A DNA stretch of 53,167 nucleotides from Planctomycetota bacterium (GCA_030066775.1 JASJAY010000013.1:1-53167), one strand, 5' to 3'. Positions 8,452-17,218 are shown, counted from the stretch's first letter. Notes: generated from the sequence alone by a model not told the origin. Made by a program: numbers and translations.

Positions 8452-9246
8452 ATGCCCGTCGACCCGCCGCGCCGCATCGTCTGCCTGACCGAAGAGCCGA
8501 CCGAGATCCTCTGGGCGCTCGGCGAGGGCGAACGCGTCGTCGGCATCAGCGCGTGGACCGTTCGCCCCCCTGAAGCGCGCGACGCGGCCCCGATCGTCTC
8601 GGGGTTCATCGGCGGCAACGTCGAGAAGATCGTCGCGCTGGAGCCGGACCTCGTGATCGGCTTCTCGGACATCCAGGCGGACCTCGCCTCCAAGCTGATC
8701 GCGGCGAACCAGCAGGTGCTCATCTTCAACCAGCGCACGATCGACGAGATCCTCGACGTGGTGCTGTTGATCGGCCGCCTGGTGGGCCGCGCCGAGCGTG
8801 CCGAGGCGCTCGTGGCGGACTATCGCGCGCACATCGAGGCCGTTCGGGCCCGCGTCGCCGAGCGGACGTCGCGGCCGCGCGTGTACTTCGAGGAGTGGCC
8901 CGACCCGATGATCTCGTGCATCCGCTGGGTCAGCGAGCTCATCGAGGTCGCCGGCGGCGAGGACGTGTTCGCCGAACGGAGCCGCGGCAAGCTCGCCAAG
9001 GAGCGCTTCGTCACGCCCGACGAGGTCATCGCCGCCGCGCCGGACGTGATCATCGGCAGCTGGTGCGGCAAGCCGGTCGACAAGGCCGCCATCCGCGCCC
9101 GCGACGGCTGGGACGCCGTCCCGGCGATTGCGAACGACCGCATCCACGAGGTCCCCTCGGCCACGATCCTGCAGCCGGGCCCCGGTTGCCTCACGGACGG
9201 CCTCGACCAGCTCGCGGCGATCCTCGAGGGCACGGAAGCCGGGTAG
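8452..9246 (+). CDS. BtuF-like helical-backbone metal/cobalamin receptor fold protein, no signal peptide
   Basis: This 264-residue protein resembles class III periplasmic binding proteins such as BtuF. It starts RIVCLTEEPTEILWALGEG, followed by VVGIS, a long central helix and the motif IVALEPDLVIGFSDIQ. The second lobe carries VYFEEWPDPM and ELIEVAGGEDVFAE. Unlike true periplasmic receptors it has no signal peptide: the first beta strand starts about residue 8. It may therefore act in the cytoplasm, for example binding a corrinoid or another ligand. No BtuC or BtuD permease gene is adjacent. It follows the BNR gene by 7 bp and is followed after 10 bp by an anchored protein gene. Annotation pipelines usually call such proteins cobalamin-binding, which is not proven. 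Confidence 0.82.
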   Translation: MPVDPPRRIVCLTEEPTEILWALGEGERVVGISAWTVRPPEARDAAPIVSGFIGGNVEKIVALEPDLVIGFSDIQADLASKLIAANQQVLIFNQRTIDEILDVVLLIGRLVGRAERAEALVADYRAHIEAVRARVAERTSRPRVYFEEWPDPMISCIRWVSELIEVAGGEDVFAERSRGKLAKERFVTPDEVIAAAPDVIIGSWCGKPVDKAAIRARDGWDAVPAIANDRIHEVPSATILQPGPGCLTDGLDQLAAILEGTEAG

Positions 9247-9256
9247 GCTCTCCCCC

Positions 9257-10966
9257 ATGCCGAGGACCGCGCTGCTGCTGATCGCCGCCGCCGTGGCCGG
9301 CGTTGCGCTGTTCCTCGTCTTCGGCCCCCTGGGTGACGACACGGGCTCGATGGACGACGACGTCGGCTTCGACGACGACGTTGCGTACGAGGAAGACCCG
9401 ACGCTGCGCGCGACGGGTACCGGCAAGCGACCCGACAAGGACCGCAACGGCGGCGGCAAGAACGGAGACGGCAAGACGCCGCCGCCGGCGAAGGACATCG
9501 TCGTGCTTGCGGGCACCGTCATCGACGCACGGACGCGCGCGCCTTTGGCGAACGCGGCGTTGCGTCTCGAGCCGGCGGGCACCCCGTGCCCGCGCATGCC
9601 CAGCCACGATCCGAACGCGGCCAACCCGCTGGAGAGCCTCGACGACGTGCAGAACGTGATCGACGGGCGAACGGCGGACGACGGCACCTTCGAGATCACG
9701 CGGCCGGCCGGCAGCCCGCTGCCCGGCCCCGTCGACCTCTTCGTGCTGCACAAGGGCTACGTCACGGCCTGCGTGTGCCGCGCAACGGGAACGGACCTCG
9801 TGATCCGCATGGAGCCCGGTGCGGCGATCGCCGGCCGCGTGGTGAACACGGCCGGGCACCCGATCGAAGGCGCGCAGGTACAGGCGGCGCCGCTCGAGGG
9901 GGAGCCGCGCGTGCCCGGCGTCGTCGCGGGCGCCACGACGGACCGCGAGGGCGTCTTCCGCCTCGAGGGCCTGGCGGCGGGCACCTCCGTAATGATCACG
10001 GCCGATCACCCCGCGCACGTGCCGACGACGGTGGGCCCGCGCGAGTCGGGGGACACCACGCCCTTCGACATCCGGCTCGTGCCCGCGTATCGCGTGACGT
10101 TCCAGCTGCGCACCGACGACGGCGAGCCGGTGAAGAACCCGACGATCCGTTGGGTCACCGACGGCGATCCCCCCGTCGAGGACCTGCGCATCCTGAAAGG
10201 CACCGCGAGCGGTCCGCCCGCGCGACGCGACTCCGAGATGACCACGGAGACCTTGCGCATTCCGTGCAACCGGCGCGTCGTCGACTTCGAGATCAAGTCG
10301 GACGGCTACCTGCCATGGGCGCTCAAAGGCGAGCCGCTGCCTCCGGACGGCGGCGCGCGCACGTACCCTGTCGTGCTCGAGCGCGACATGACGGTCGGCG
10401 CGCTGCGCATCAAGCTCGAGGACAAGGAAGGCAAGGCGCTCTCCTATGCCGAGAGCAAGGCCGAGCTCGGCGGGCTGACCTGGCTGGGCCCGCGCGACCA
10501 GATGCCGACCTCGTTCGTGATGCAGGCGTCGGAGGTGCTCGACCTCCCGTCGATGAAGGCCGGGCCGTATCGGATCCTCGTGCAGGGTGCGGCGTTCGCT
10601 CCGGTCACGCTGGACGTGACGGTCGTGCCGGCGCAGACCACGGAGAAGGTGCTCGTCGTCGGCGAGCCCGCGAAGCTGGCCGTACGCTTCATCGCCTCCG
10701 AGCCGCTCACGGTGCGCTTCCGCATCACGCAGGACGGCCGGGTGGTCCGCGCGTTCCCCGAAGGCAAGGAGACGGCCCAGCCGACGGCGGAAGGCGTGGA
10801 ACCGCTGACGGCCAGCGGCGACGGCGAGGCCCTGATCCTCTCGGGCCTGGGCGCGGGCAGCTACGTCGTCGAGATCCTCAACAAGGAGCTCGTCGCGACC
10901 ACGCGAACCGTCCGCTTGGCCCTCGGCGAGACCCAAGAAGTGGAGATCGAGGTGCAGCGCAGGTGA
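9257..10966 (+). CDS. Membrane-anchored protein with carboxypeptidase-regulatory-like domains
   Basis: This 569-residue protein has an N-terminal hydrophobic segment (MPRTALLLIAAAVAGVALFL) serving as anchor or signal. A highly acidic stretch (about 30-48) and a Lys/Gly/Asp-rich linker (about 54-76) follow. Repeated beta-sandwich modules then appear, each with the typical phrase VxGxVxDxxxxPLxxAxVxL: VVLAGTVIDARTRAPLANAALRL, and IAGRVVNTAGHPIEGAQVQ followed by TDREGVFRLEGLAAG. This is the carboxypeptidase regulatory-like (CarboxypepD_reg, SpaA/Cna-like) fold common in surface proteins of Planctomycetota and Myxococcota. No protease domain is present. It probably acts in the periplasm or at the envelope. 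The ATG at 9257 begins exactly at the hydrophobic segment. Substrate unknown. Confidence 0.78.
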   Translation: MPRTALLLIAAAVAGVALFLVFGPLGDDTGSMDDDVGFDDDVAYEEDPTLRATGTGKRPDKDRNGGGKNGDGKTPPPAKDIVVLAGTVIDARTRAPLANAALRLEPAGTPCPRMPSHDPNAANPLESLDDVQNVIDGRTADDGTFEITRPAGSPLPGPVDLFVLHKGYVTACVCRATGTDLVIRMEPGAAIAGRVVNTAGHPIEGAQVQAAPLEGEPRVPGVVAGATTDREGVFRLEGLAAGTSVMITADHPAHVPTTVGPRESGDTTPFDIRLVPAYRVTFQLRTDDGEPVKNPTIRWVTDGDPPVEDLRILKGTASGPPARRDSEMTTETLRIPCNRRVVDFEIKSDGYLPWALKGEPLPPDGGARTYPVVLERDMTVGALRIKLEDKEGKALSYAESKAELGGLTWLGPRDQMPTSFVMQASEVLDLPSMKAGPYRILVQGAAFAPVTLDVTVVPAQTTEKVLVVGEPAKLAVRFIASEPLTVRFRITQDGRVVRAFPEGKETAQPTAEGVEPLTASGDGEALILSGLGAGSYVVEILNKELVATTRTVRLALGETQEVEIEVQRR

Positions 10967-11027
10967 GCGCGCGTTGAGAGTAGGGTGCGAGGGCGCCGCG
11001 GGCGCCCAGGGATGTCCGGAGACCGAC

Positions 11028-12515
11028 ATGCAGCGCTGGTTCTGGTCCGCCTGTCTGCTCGCCGTGCTCTGCCTGACGCCCCTGGCCGCCGCCGACGAGC
11101 CGAAGGACCCCGACGCCGACGACATGAAGAAGCGCAAGGAAGCGCTCCTGCTCAGGCTCAGGGTCAACACCGCGATCGACAAGGGCGCCCGCTGGCTCGC
11201 AACGCAGCAGAAGAAGAACGGCGCGTTCCACCTCGAGGGCAACCCCACCGGGGGCCTGTGGCCATCCGCGCGACACGAGTTCGGCGAGACGACGCTCGGC
11301 CTGCTCACGCTCGCGCACTGCGACTACGACGTCGACACCCCCGAGATCAAGAAGGCGCTCGCCTACGTCCGCAAGCGCTGGCGCGGGCAGCTCAAGGGTG
11401 ACTTCCATCCCCAGGCGTCGACGTACTCCCTGAGCCTGCTGGTGCTCGCGCTCTACGAGCTGTACGCGACCCCGGGCAACAAGCAGGACAGCAAGGACGC
11501 GAGCCGATACGGGGGCGCCGCGGGCGAGCAGGTCAACCCCTGCGGGTTCCCCGCGTGGGCGCGCAAGGTCGTGAAGACGATCCTCGACTGGATGCTGAAG
11601 CACCAGAGCGAGAAGGGCCTCTTCCGCTATCCGGAGGGCCTGCCACCCCAGCCGGGCGGCGGCCCCGGAGGGCCCGGCGGACCGGGCGGCCCCGGTGGCG
11701 CCGGCCCTGCGGGCCCCGTGCCCCCGGGCTTCGTGCGCCGCGGCCCCCACTTCGCGGGCCCCGAGGACCTCTCGAACACCCAGTACGTGTTGCTCGCCCT
11801 GTGGGTCGGAACGCGCTGCGGCTACGAGGTCGACACCGAGAACCTGAAGCGCATCGCCAAGCGCCTGCTGGCCTGGCAGCAGCCCACCGGTCCGAAGGTC
11901 GCGCGCAGCCTCGATCCGGACAAGCCGACGAAGGCGAAGCAGGGCACGCGCTACGCAGAGCGCGAGGACACGCGCACGTACATGGACTCAGCGCGCGGGT
12001 TCGGCTACACGCCCGGCGACGAGCCGACGAGCTCGATGACGGCGGGCGGCCTCGGCTGCTTGGTGACCGTCAAGGGCATGCTGCTCGAGCGTGGCGCGCT
12101 CGACGCGGCGATGCGTACCGCGCTGGACAAGGGCATCTGGGACGGCATCGCGTGGCTGCAGCACAACTACACGATCCAGCGCAACCACCCCGTGGGCCAC
12201 GTGTGGCACTACTACTACCTGTACGGGCTGGAGCGCGCGCTCGTGATCGCCGACAAGCGCTTCCTCGGCGCGCACGACTGGTACAAGGAGGGCGCCCAGC
12301 TGCTCGTGGACGCCCAGAAGAAGAACGGCCAGTGGGATCCGCCGGGCATGTATGCGGGGATGCCGCCCATGCGGGGCATGCCCATGTACAGCCAGTCCCT
12401 CATCGACAGCTGCTTCGCCCTGCTCTTCCTCAAGCGCGCGACGGTGAAGCCGAAGCAGCCCGTTCTCGACGGCCCCGTGACGACGCCTTCGGCCGAGCCG
12501 CAGCCGAAGAAGTAG
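11028..12515 (+). CDS. Secreted prenyltransferase/squalene-oxidase repeat (alpha-toroid) protein
   Basis: This 495-residue protein has a signal peptide (MQRWFWSACLLAVLCLTPLAAA). The mature part has terpenoid-cyclase-like repeats: IDKGARWLATQQKKNGAFHL, TLGLLTLAHCDYDVDTPEIKKAL, WMLKHQSEKGLF, and near the end LLVDAQKKNGQWDPPG. These QxxxG.W repeats build an alpha/alpha toroid. The catalytic DxDD of squalene cyclases is not seen, so a binding or structural role is more likely than cyclisation. A Gly/Pro-rich collagen-like insert (about residues 207-236) interrupts the toroid. Such proteins are abundant in Planctomycetota. The downstream convergent lnt gene ends 9 bp away. Confidence 0.86.
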   Translation: MQRWFWSACLLAVLCLTPLAAADEPKDPDADDMKKRKEALLLRLRVNTAIDKGARWLATQQKKNGAFHLEGNPTGGLWPSARHEFGETTLGLLTLAHCDYDVDTPEIKKALAYVRKRWRGQLKGDFHPQASTYSLSLLVLALYELYATPGNKQDSKDASRYGGAAGEQVNPCGFPAWARKVVKTILDWMLKHQSEKGLFRYPEGLPPQPGGGPGGPGGPGGPGGAGPAGPVPPGFVRRGPHFAGPEDLSNTQYVLLALWVGTRCGYEVDTENLKRIAKRLLAWQQPTGPKVARSLDPDKPTKAKQGTRYAEREDTRTYMDSARGFGYTPGDEPTSSMTAGGLGCLVTVKGMLLERGALDAAMRTALDKGIWDGIAWLQHNYTIQRNHPVGHVWHYYYLYGLERALVIADKRFLGAHDWYKEGAQLLVDAQKKNGQWDPPGMYAGMPPMRGMPMYSQSLIDSCFALLFLKRATVKPKQPVLDGPVTTPSAEPQPKK

Positions 12516-12524
12516 CCGAAGCCG

Positions 12525-14186
12525 CTACTCCGTGATCGGCGGCGGCTTCGCGAGCGCGGCCAGGAGCCCGAGCAACGCGAGCACCCAGAGCGCGTACGGC
12601 AGCATGTAGCCGAACGACGCGTAGATCGTCCGGCCATGGTCCACGAGCCGCACGTCGTGCATCAGCACCTCGGGGTTCCCGCGCTTCTCGTCCGTGAGGC
12701 CCAGGCCCAGCATCTTCACGACGTCACCCGACGGCGTGACGAATGCCGAGATGCCCGTGTTCGTGGCGCGCACCATCGGCGCCCGATGCTCGACGCAGCG
12801 GAACCGCGTGAAGTTGAGGTGCTGCCAGGGCTCCCAGGTGTCGCCGAACCAGCTGTCGTTGGTCAGGCTGACGAGGATGTCCGGTGCCTCGCCCGCGCAC
12901 GCCTCGCGCACGTGGTCCGGCAAGATGCCCTCGTAGCAGAGGAACGGCACCAGGGTGCGTTCGCGGTAGTAGAGCGGCTTCTGCCCGCCCTCCCCCGCGC
13001 GCATCTTGAAGTTCTGCGGCAGGAACTGCTCCTCGGGCAGCCCGAAGGGCATGTACTCGCCGAAGGGGATCAGATACACCTTCCGCACCGTGGTCCACTC
13101 GGCATCGATGCCGCCCGGCTGACGCAGCGCCGCGGTGTTGTAGCGATCGACGCCCCGACGCCGGCCGTCCATGGGCTGGGTGCGGCGGGTGTTGTACCGC
13201 TCGTACATCCCACACAGGAAGGCGCGCTCCTGACCGAGCTCGCGGATGAAGCGATAGCCGTTGTTGGCGAGGTAGCCGTCGGCCTGGCGCGGCCCGAGCG
13301 AGAACGGCACGGGCAGCGTCACGGCCGTCTCGGGCCAGACGATCAGCTCGGCGCCCTTGTCGGCCGCCTCGCGCGAGCCGCGCTCGTACGCGCGCCGTGC
13401 CAGCACGTCCTTGTTGACCACGCCGTTCTCGGCGGCGCGCTTGTCGACGCTGCCCACGTTCGCCTGGACGATGCCGACGCGCAGGGTCTGCTCGGCCTCG
13501 CGCACCGCGTCGTTCACGTCGGCATATCGCCACATGCCCCAGCCGTAGAGCCCGACGCCGACTGCGAAGGTGAGGAGCGCCGCCTTGGGGCGCGCCGTCG
13601 TGCGCGTCGAGGCGAAGGCCCAACGGATCCACTCGTAGAACGGCACGATCAGGCAGAGCAGCGCGAACGAGACGCCGGAGACGCCGCCCCACTCCGCGTT
13701 CTGCACGAGCGGCGCGTTGTTCACGGCGCCGTGTCCGACCATCCAGGGGAAGAAGCGGATGCCCGGGATGCTCTCGACCGCGCAGATCAGGATCGCGGTG
13801 CTCATCGGATGCGGCCGGTTCCCGCGCGCGAGCATCGCGCGGTACACGAAGATGAACACCCAGCCGTGCGCCATACCGAGCACACCGAAGAGTGCCGTGG
13901 CCAGATAGGAGGGAATCGGCGCGAGGCCGCCGAAGAGCTGCATCGTGTCCGCCAGCCACGAGTAGCCCGTGCCGATGGCGATCGCGCCGAACAGGCTCAG
14001 GATGAGGAAGGCCTGCTTCGTCGTGCGCGCCCGCTCGACGACGGCAATGAAGCCGAGCACGCCGGGCACGGTCGCCAGCACCATCGGATCGCGCGTGAAC
14101 GCGCCGACCCACAGGAGCATGCAGAGCAGGAGCAGGTAGGTGGGCCACCGCGCAGGCGTGGAGGCCGAGTCGGAAGCAGAGTTCAT
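12525..14186 (-). CDS. lnt: Apolipoprotein N-acyltransferase
   Basis: This 553-residue integral membrane enzyme transfers the third acyl chain onto the N-terminal Cys of lipoproteins at the inner membrane. The N-terminal half (about 14-220) holds several membrane helices. A nitrilase-type domain follows, beginning LRVGIVQANVGS. The catalytic triad is visible: E286 (IVWPETAV), K369 (RKVYLIPFGEYMPFG) and C417 (FLCYEG). Family motifs LVSLTNDSWFG and RATNTGISAFVTPSG are intact, and a last helix lies near the C terminus. The window encodes several lipobox proteins that would be substrates. The upstream region shared with the divergent GNAT gene holds a perfect 8+8 inverted repeat. Confidence 0.95.
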   Translation of the reverse strand: MNSASDSASTPARWPTYLLLLCMLLWVGAFTRDPMVLATVPGVLGFIAVVERARTTKQAFLILSLFGAIAIGTGYSWLADTMQLFGGLAPIPSYLATALFGVLGMAHGWVFIFVYRAMLARGNRPHPMSTAILICAVESIPGIRFFPWMVGHGAVNNAPLVQNAEWGGVSGVSFALLCLIVPFYEWIRWAFASTRTTARPKAALLTFAVGVGLYGWGMWRYADVNDAVREAEQTLRVGIVQANVGSVDKRAAENGVVNKDVLARRAYERGSREAADKGAELIVWPETAVTLPVPFSLGPRQADGYLANNGYRFIRELGQERAFLCGMYERYNTRRTQPMDGRRRGVDRYNTAALRQPGGIDAEWTTVRKVYLIPFGEYMPFGLPEEQFLPQNFKMRAGEGGQKPLYYRERTLVPFLCYEGILPDHVREACAGEAPDILVSLTNDSWFGDTWEPWQHLNFTRFRCVEHRAPMVRATNTGISAFVTPSGDVVKMLGLGLTDEKRGNPEVLMHDVRLVDHGRTIYASFGYMLPYALWVLALLGLLAALAKPPPITE

Positions 14187-14256
14187 CGCGCCTCCAAAGC
14201 GCCAAAGCCGGCGTGCATTGAACCTGAGACCGAGCGCCCCATGAAGGACGCCGCCG

Positions 14257-14275
14257 CTGTTCAGGCCCTGAACAG
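14257..14275. promoter_or_regulatory. Perfect inverted repeat between divergent lnt and GNAT genes
   Basis: Arms CTGTTCAG and CTGAACAG flank a 3-base centre (GCC) in the 146-bp divergent spacer. The symmetry and position suit a dimeric repressor or activator site. No T-run follows, so a terminator is unlikely. The binding protein is unknown. Confidence 0.4.
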
Positions 14276-14332
14276 GGAACCGGGGCGGCCGCCTTGAGAT
14301 GCAGCCGGGGGCGGTCGATAGAGGGCGAAGCG

Positions 14333-15088
14333 ATGTCCGTCGTCCACCTCTCCCCCACCCGGCTGAAAGCGCTCCAGGAGCGCTGGATCGGTCAAGAGGA
14401 CCGCCTGCGGCGGATCGCCCAGAGCCTCCTGGCGGGCGAGGACTGGACGGAGCACCTCCGCGGCCTGCCCCACGTGCACGAGGTCCCGCCGCGCGGCGGC
14501 GAGGCCCTCGGCCGCGACCTGCGCGGCGCCGACCTGAGCCGGCACCTCGTGCCGCTGATCGACATCCGCCCCGCCACGGTCGGCGAGGCGGCGATCGTGG
14601 CCGGCGTCACGCTCGAGGCCATGCGCAACAACACGCCGCTGCCCGACGTGAGCCCGTTCCCCGCCGAGTTCGAGGGCGCAGAGCAGATGGCCGTGGCCAT
14701 CCGCCGCGGGGAGGTCTTCCTGCTCGCCCGGTGCGGTCCGAAGCCCGTCGGCGTGGTGCGCATCGCCGAGCGTCGCGAGTACGAGGAGCTCACGGACGGA
14801 CGCTCGTACGCCGAGATCAGCGGTCTCGCCGTGCACCCGGCCTGGCGCAAGCTCGGCATCGGCGGCCGCCTCCTCGGTGCGGCCGAGGGGTTCGCGCTCG
14901 ACGGGGGCCGCGACACGGCGCTGCTCCGGACCACGCTCGAGCTGGGCCTCGTGCCCTACTACCAGCGCCGCGGCTACGAGACGCGCCTCATGCGCCAGAT
15001 GACCTATGCGGGCGCACCCATGTTCATCGACGTGGTGATGGTGAAGGGCCTCGCGGGCGGCCGCCGCCGCCCTGGCGCTAGCGCGTAA
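14333..15088 (+). CDS. GNAT-family N-acetyltransferase with extra N-terminal region
   Basis: This 251-residue protein carries a GNAT fold from about residue 78 onward (LIDIRPATVGEAAIV). The acetyl-CoA loop reads VHPAWRKLGIGGRLL (R/Q-x-x-G-x-G form), preceded by the SGLAV strand, and YYQRRGYETR gives the typical C-terminal part. The first 75 residues form a helical, charged extension including DLRGADLSRHL, which resembles one pentapeptide-repeat turn but is too short to call. Substrate unknown. The ATG at 14333 was preferred over the upstream in-frame ATG because the family-like sequence starts near it. The convergent methyltransferase gene ends 6 bp downstream. Confidence 0.85.
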   Translation: MSVVHLSPTRLKALQERWIGQEDRLRRIAQSLLAGEDWTEHLRGLPHVHEVPPRGGEALGRDLRGADLSRHLVPLIDIRPATVGEAAIVAGVTLEAMRNNTPLPDVSPFPAEFEGAEQMAVAIRRGEVFLLARCGPKPVGVVRIAERREYEELTDGRSYAEISGLAVHPAWRKLGIGGRLLGAAEGFALDGGRDTALLRTTLELGLVPYYQRRGYETRLMRQMTYAGAPMFIDVVMVKGLAGGRRRPGASA

Positions 15089-15094
15089 GACGCC

Positions 15095-16036
15095 TTACGC
15101 CGGCCGCCACGCGGTCACACCGGTTGCGATCGGCAGACGCTCGAACTCCGTGAGCCCCGCACGCTCGCCCCACGCGCAGACCTCGTCGTAGGAGTGATGC
15201 GTCTGCAGCGGGGGCGCGATCCAGTCGTGTACGACCTGCGCACACTCCGCCCACGTGGCGCGACCGAACTGCGTGCCGCTGTAGCTGCGCACGGCGATGG
15301 TCAGCGGCGCGAGCGCGAAGGCGAGCGTACGCACGGCAATGCCGGGCAAGCGGGTCGTCAGCGCCCGGGCGAGGCCGAACACCGCCTCGCGCAACGCGCC
15401 CTCCTGCGGATACACCCAGACGTAGAGCGCGCCGCCCGGCTTGACGAGACGCGCCAGGGCCGCGTACGCCGCGGCGGCATCCGGCGTGTGGTGGATCACG
15501 CCGTCCGAGAAGACGAGGTCGAACGCGCTCTCCCGGAACGGCGGCTCGAGCACGCTGCCTTGCACGAACGCGATGCCGGGATCTTCGCGCAGCGCACGCG
15601 CGAGTGCCGGCGAGGCGAGCTCGGGCCCACGACCGATGTCGAGCCCGACGACCTCGGCGCCGAGCGCACGGAACGCCTGCAGGTAGCGCCCGTGCCCACA
15701 GCCGGCGTCGAGCACCCGCTTGCCGCGATACCAGGCGGGATCGATGTGCTTGCTGAGGCGTGCCCCGTGCAGATTCGCCGCCATGGCGCGCGGTTCCTTG
15801 CCGAAGATCCGCTTGAGGCCGCCGTAGCTCCGCCACTGCCGCTCGAAGGCCTCGACCGTCCGCTTGGCCGCCGCCGGGGGCTCCGGCTGGAGCAACATTC
15901 GCGGCGTTCCTTGTGTCACCGGAAAGCCACGGCCGTCCGGTCCGTGGTCCTCGGGACAGAGGAGCCGGCCCCCCTCGAGGCGCAGCTCGGACCCACAGGA
16001 GGGGCATGCGAGGAGCGTGAGCAGCGCGGATTTCAA
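15095..16036 (-). CDS. Class I SAM-dependent methyltransferase with Trm112-like zinc ribbon
   Basis: This protein of about 313 residues has an N-terminal Trm112/zinc-ribbon-like module (LLACPSCGSELRLEGGRLLC..., four Cys-type arrangement CPSC and LLC, then GFPVTQGTPRML). A Rossmann methyltransferase follows: motif I VLDAGCGHGRYLQAF, acidic loop VVGLDIG, motif IV FSDGVIHHTP, and LVKPGGALYVWVYP. The combination is typical of enzymes that modify sugars, lipids or small molecules; the substrate is unknown. No ATG lies near the family start. I chose the TTG at 16036, which places the zinc ribbon ten residues in as in homologues. A GTG at 16132 would add 32 residues and cannot be excluded. Confidence 0.85.
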   Translation of the reverse strand: MKSALLTLLACPSCGSELRLEGGRLLCPEDHGPDGRGFPVTQGTPRMLLQPEPPAAAKRTVEAFERQWRSYGGLKRIFGKEPRAMAANLHGARLSKHIDPAWYRGKRVLDAGCGHGRYLQAFRALGAEVVGLDIGRGPELASPALARALREDPGIAFVQGSVLEPPFRESAFDLVFSDGVIHHTPDAAAAYAALARLVKPGGALYVWVYPQEGALREAVFGLARALTTRLPGIAVRTLAFALAPLTIAVRSYSGTQFGRATWAECAQVVHDWIAPPLQTHHSYDEVCAWGERAGLTEFERLPIATGVTAWRPA

Positions 16037-16433
16037 GGGTTCTTCGCCCGGGAATTCGGAGCCTTCTTTACGCAGGACGGGTCGGAAACCGAGAATCGCG
16101 CGCCGCGCGGCCTCGACGGCCCCCAGACTCACCCGGCAACGTAACCAGCATGTTTTCAACAGGTTGGGAACGTCGATTCCCGACAGGGGCGCCCTTACCG
16201 CGAAGGATCGCGCGCGAAAAAAGAAAACCAGGGGGTTGCGCGGGCCATGGGGGGATCTGTAAAGTGCAGGGCTAATGTGCGGTTTTTGTAGCCGCACAAC
16301 TGCTCCGAAGACCGGAGCGCCGCTCAGGCGTCGAATTTACAGACACCTGACGGCTCTTTTCGGTCCGAGGCGCAGACGGAGAGGTTCGAGGACCTCGACC
16401 GCCTCATCGGGGCGTCGGGGTCGGAGCGAAGAG
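16037..16433. other. Intergenic region with divergent control of methyltransferase and helical pair
   Basis: About 400 bp without a convincing gene, and clearly more A/T-rich in its middle (A-runs around 16216-16228) than its surroundings. It holds the promoter candidate listed separately and an inverted repeat at 16276-16298 (TGTGCGG ... CCGCACA, 9-base T-rich loop). It ends in a leader of roughly 130-170 bases before the ATG at 16434. The frame preceding that ATG is open, but its codon use and lack of conserved features argue against coding. Confidence 0.55.
16236..16263 (+). promoter_or_regulatory. Candidate sigma-70-like promoter for the helical pair
   Basis: TTGCGC (16236-16241) and TGTAAA (16258-16263) are separated by 16 bp in an A/T-enriched pocket of otherwise GC-rich DNA. 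The hairpin-forming inverted repeat at 16276-16298 would sit just downstream of the start site, so it could be an operator or an mRNA 5' stem. The match to consensus is partial. Confidence 0.3.
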
Positions 16434-17039
16434 ATGATCATGACCCCTACCCAAGACCAGACATGCCGCGTCATCCAGACGGGCATGCTCATCGAGCAGA
16501 ACGTCGAAGCGCGCTACCTGCGCGTCGGTCGTGCGTTCACGTACGGTCCGATCCGTCGGCTGTTCGAGGAGTTCGCTGCCGAGGTGCGTGACCACGCGCG
16601 CATCCTCTCGCGTCACCTGCGCGACCGCGATGGCGGCAAGCAGCTCGTGACGCAGTCGGGACGGCGCCGCCGCCCGCGTGCCGCCGAGGGGCCGGCGATC
16701 CTCAACCCGCCCGCGCTGTACCAGGCTTTCGACGAGGCGTTCCGCGCCGCCGAGCGCGCGATCGTCTTCCATCGCCGAGCGATCGAGCAGGTCGACGACC
16801 GTTACCTGAAGAAGTTCCTCCAGGTGCTGTCGGCCGATCACTCGTTCCACCTCGACATCCTCGGTCATCTGCTCGCGGACATCCGCGACCGCCCGATGCA
16901 CCTGACGCCCGGTCGCAAGCTCGCGCCGGTCGAGGTGCCGTGGGTCGCCGCCATGTTCGAGGGCGTCGTGCCGCCCTGGCGGCGCGAGGCCGAAGTCGAG
17001 GGCGAGACGCCCGGCCGCTGGTTCATCAACTACGTGTAG
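16434..17039 (+). CDS. Uncharacterised ferritin-like helical protein A
   Basis: This 201-residue protein is almost entirely helical by inspection. Possible metal ligands occur in a four-helix pattern: E21/E25 in IEQNVEARYLRVG; E45, E46, E50 and H54 in FEEFAAEVRDHARIL; a Glu in AAERAIVFHRR; and D-H-x-x-H in ADHSFHLDIL. This recalls ferritin-like or rubrerythrin-type diiron bundles, but spacing differs from the standard ExxH, so it is inference. A basic linker GRRRRPRAAEG separates the halves. The C-terminal tail is FEGVVPPWRREAE...WFINYV. GGAG lies 8 bases before the ATG at 16434. A close paralogue follows 179 bp downstream. Confidence 0.8.
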   Translation: MIMTPTQDQTCRVIQTGMLIEQNVEARYLRVGRAFTYGPIRRLFEEFAAEVRDHARILSRHLRDRDGGKQLVTQSGRRRRPRAAEGPAILNPPALYQAFDEAFRAAERAIVFHRRAIEQVDDRYLKKFLQVLSADHSFHLDILGHLLADIRDRPMHLTPGRKLAPVEVPWVAAMFEGVVPPWRREAEVEGETPGRWFINYV

Positions 17040-17218
17040 CGGCCGCAGCGACCCTGCTCCGCTCCTCCCCTCGGGGAACCCACGGCAGCCGAAAGGCGTC
17101 GGAACGGTCCCCCGAACAAAGCCCCCGAGACAACGGCCTGCACCGAGGCCGGGACAACCCAGACAGACGGTGCCGCCCGAAAGACCGATTTCCGAGTTCC
17201 CCTGATCGAGGTAGCCAC

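Noticed and set aside
12636..14297. Plus-strand open frame (553 codons) opposite lnt
   Set aside because: lnt has the complete catalytic triad on the other strand; this frame is a codon-bias artefact.
16037..16297. Extended methyltransferase start at the ATG of 16297
   Set aside because: The extension is long, compositionally unlike the gene and runs into the promoter candidate; the zinc ribbon starts at the TTG at 16036.
16275..16433. N-terminal extension of helical protein A to an upstream ATG
   Set aside because: The upstream codons lie in the A/T-enriched leader with promoter-like sequence and give Arg-rich, non-conserved residues; the paralogue starts at a matching inner position.
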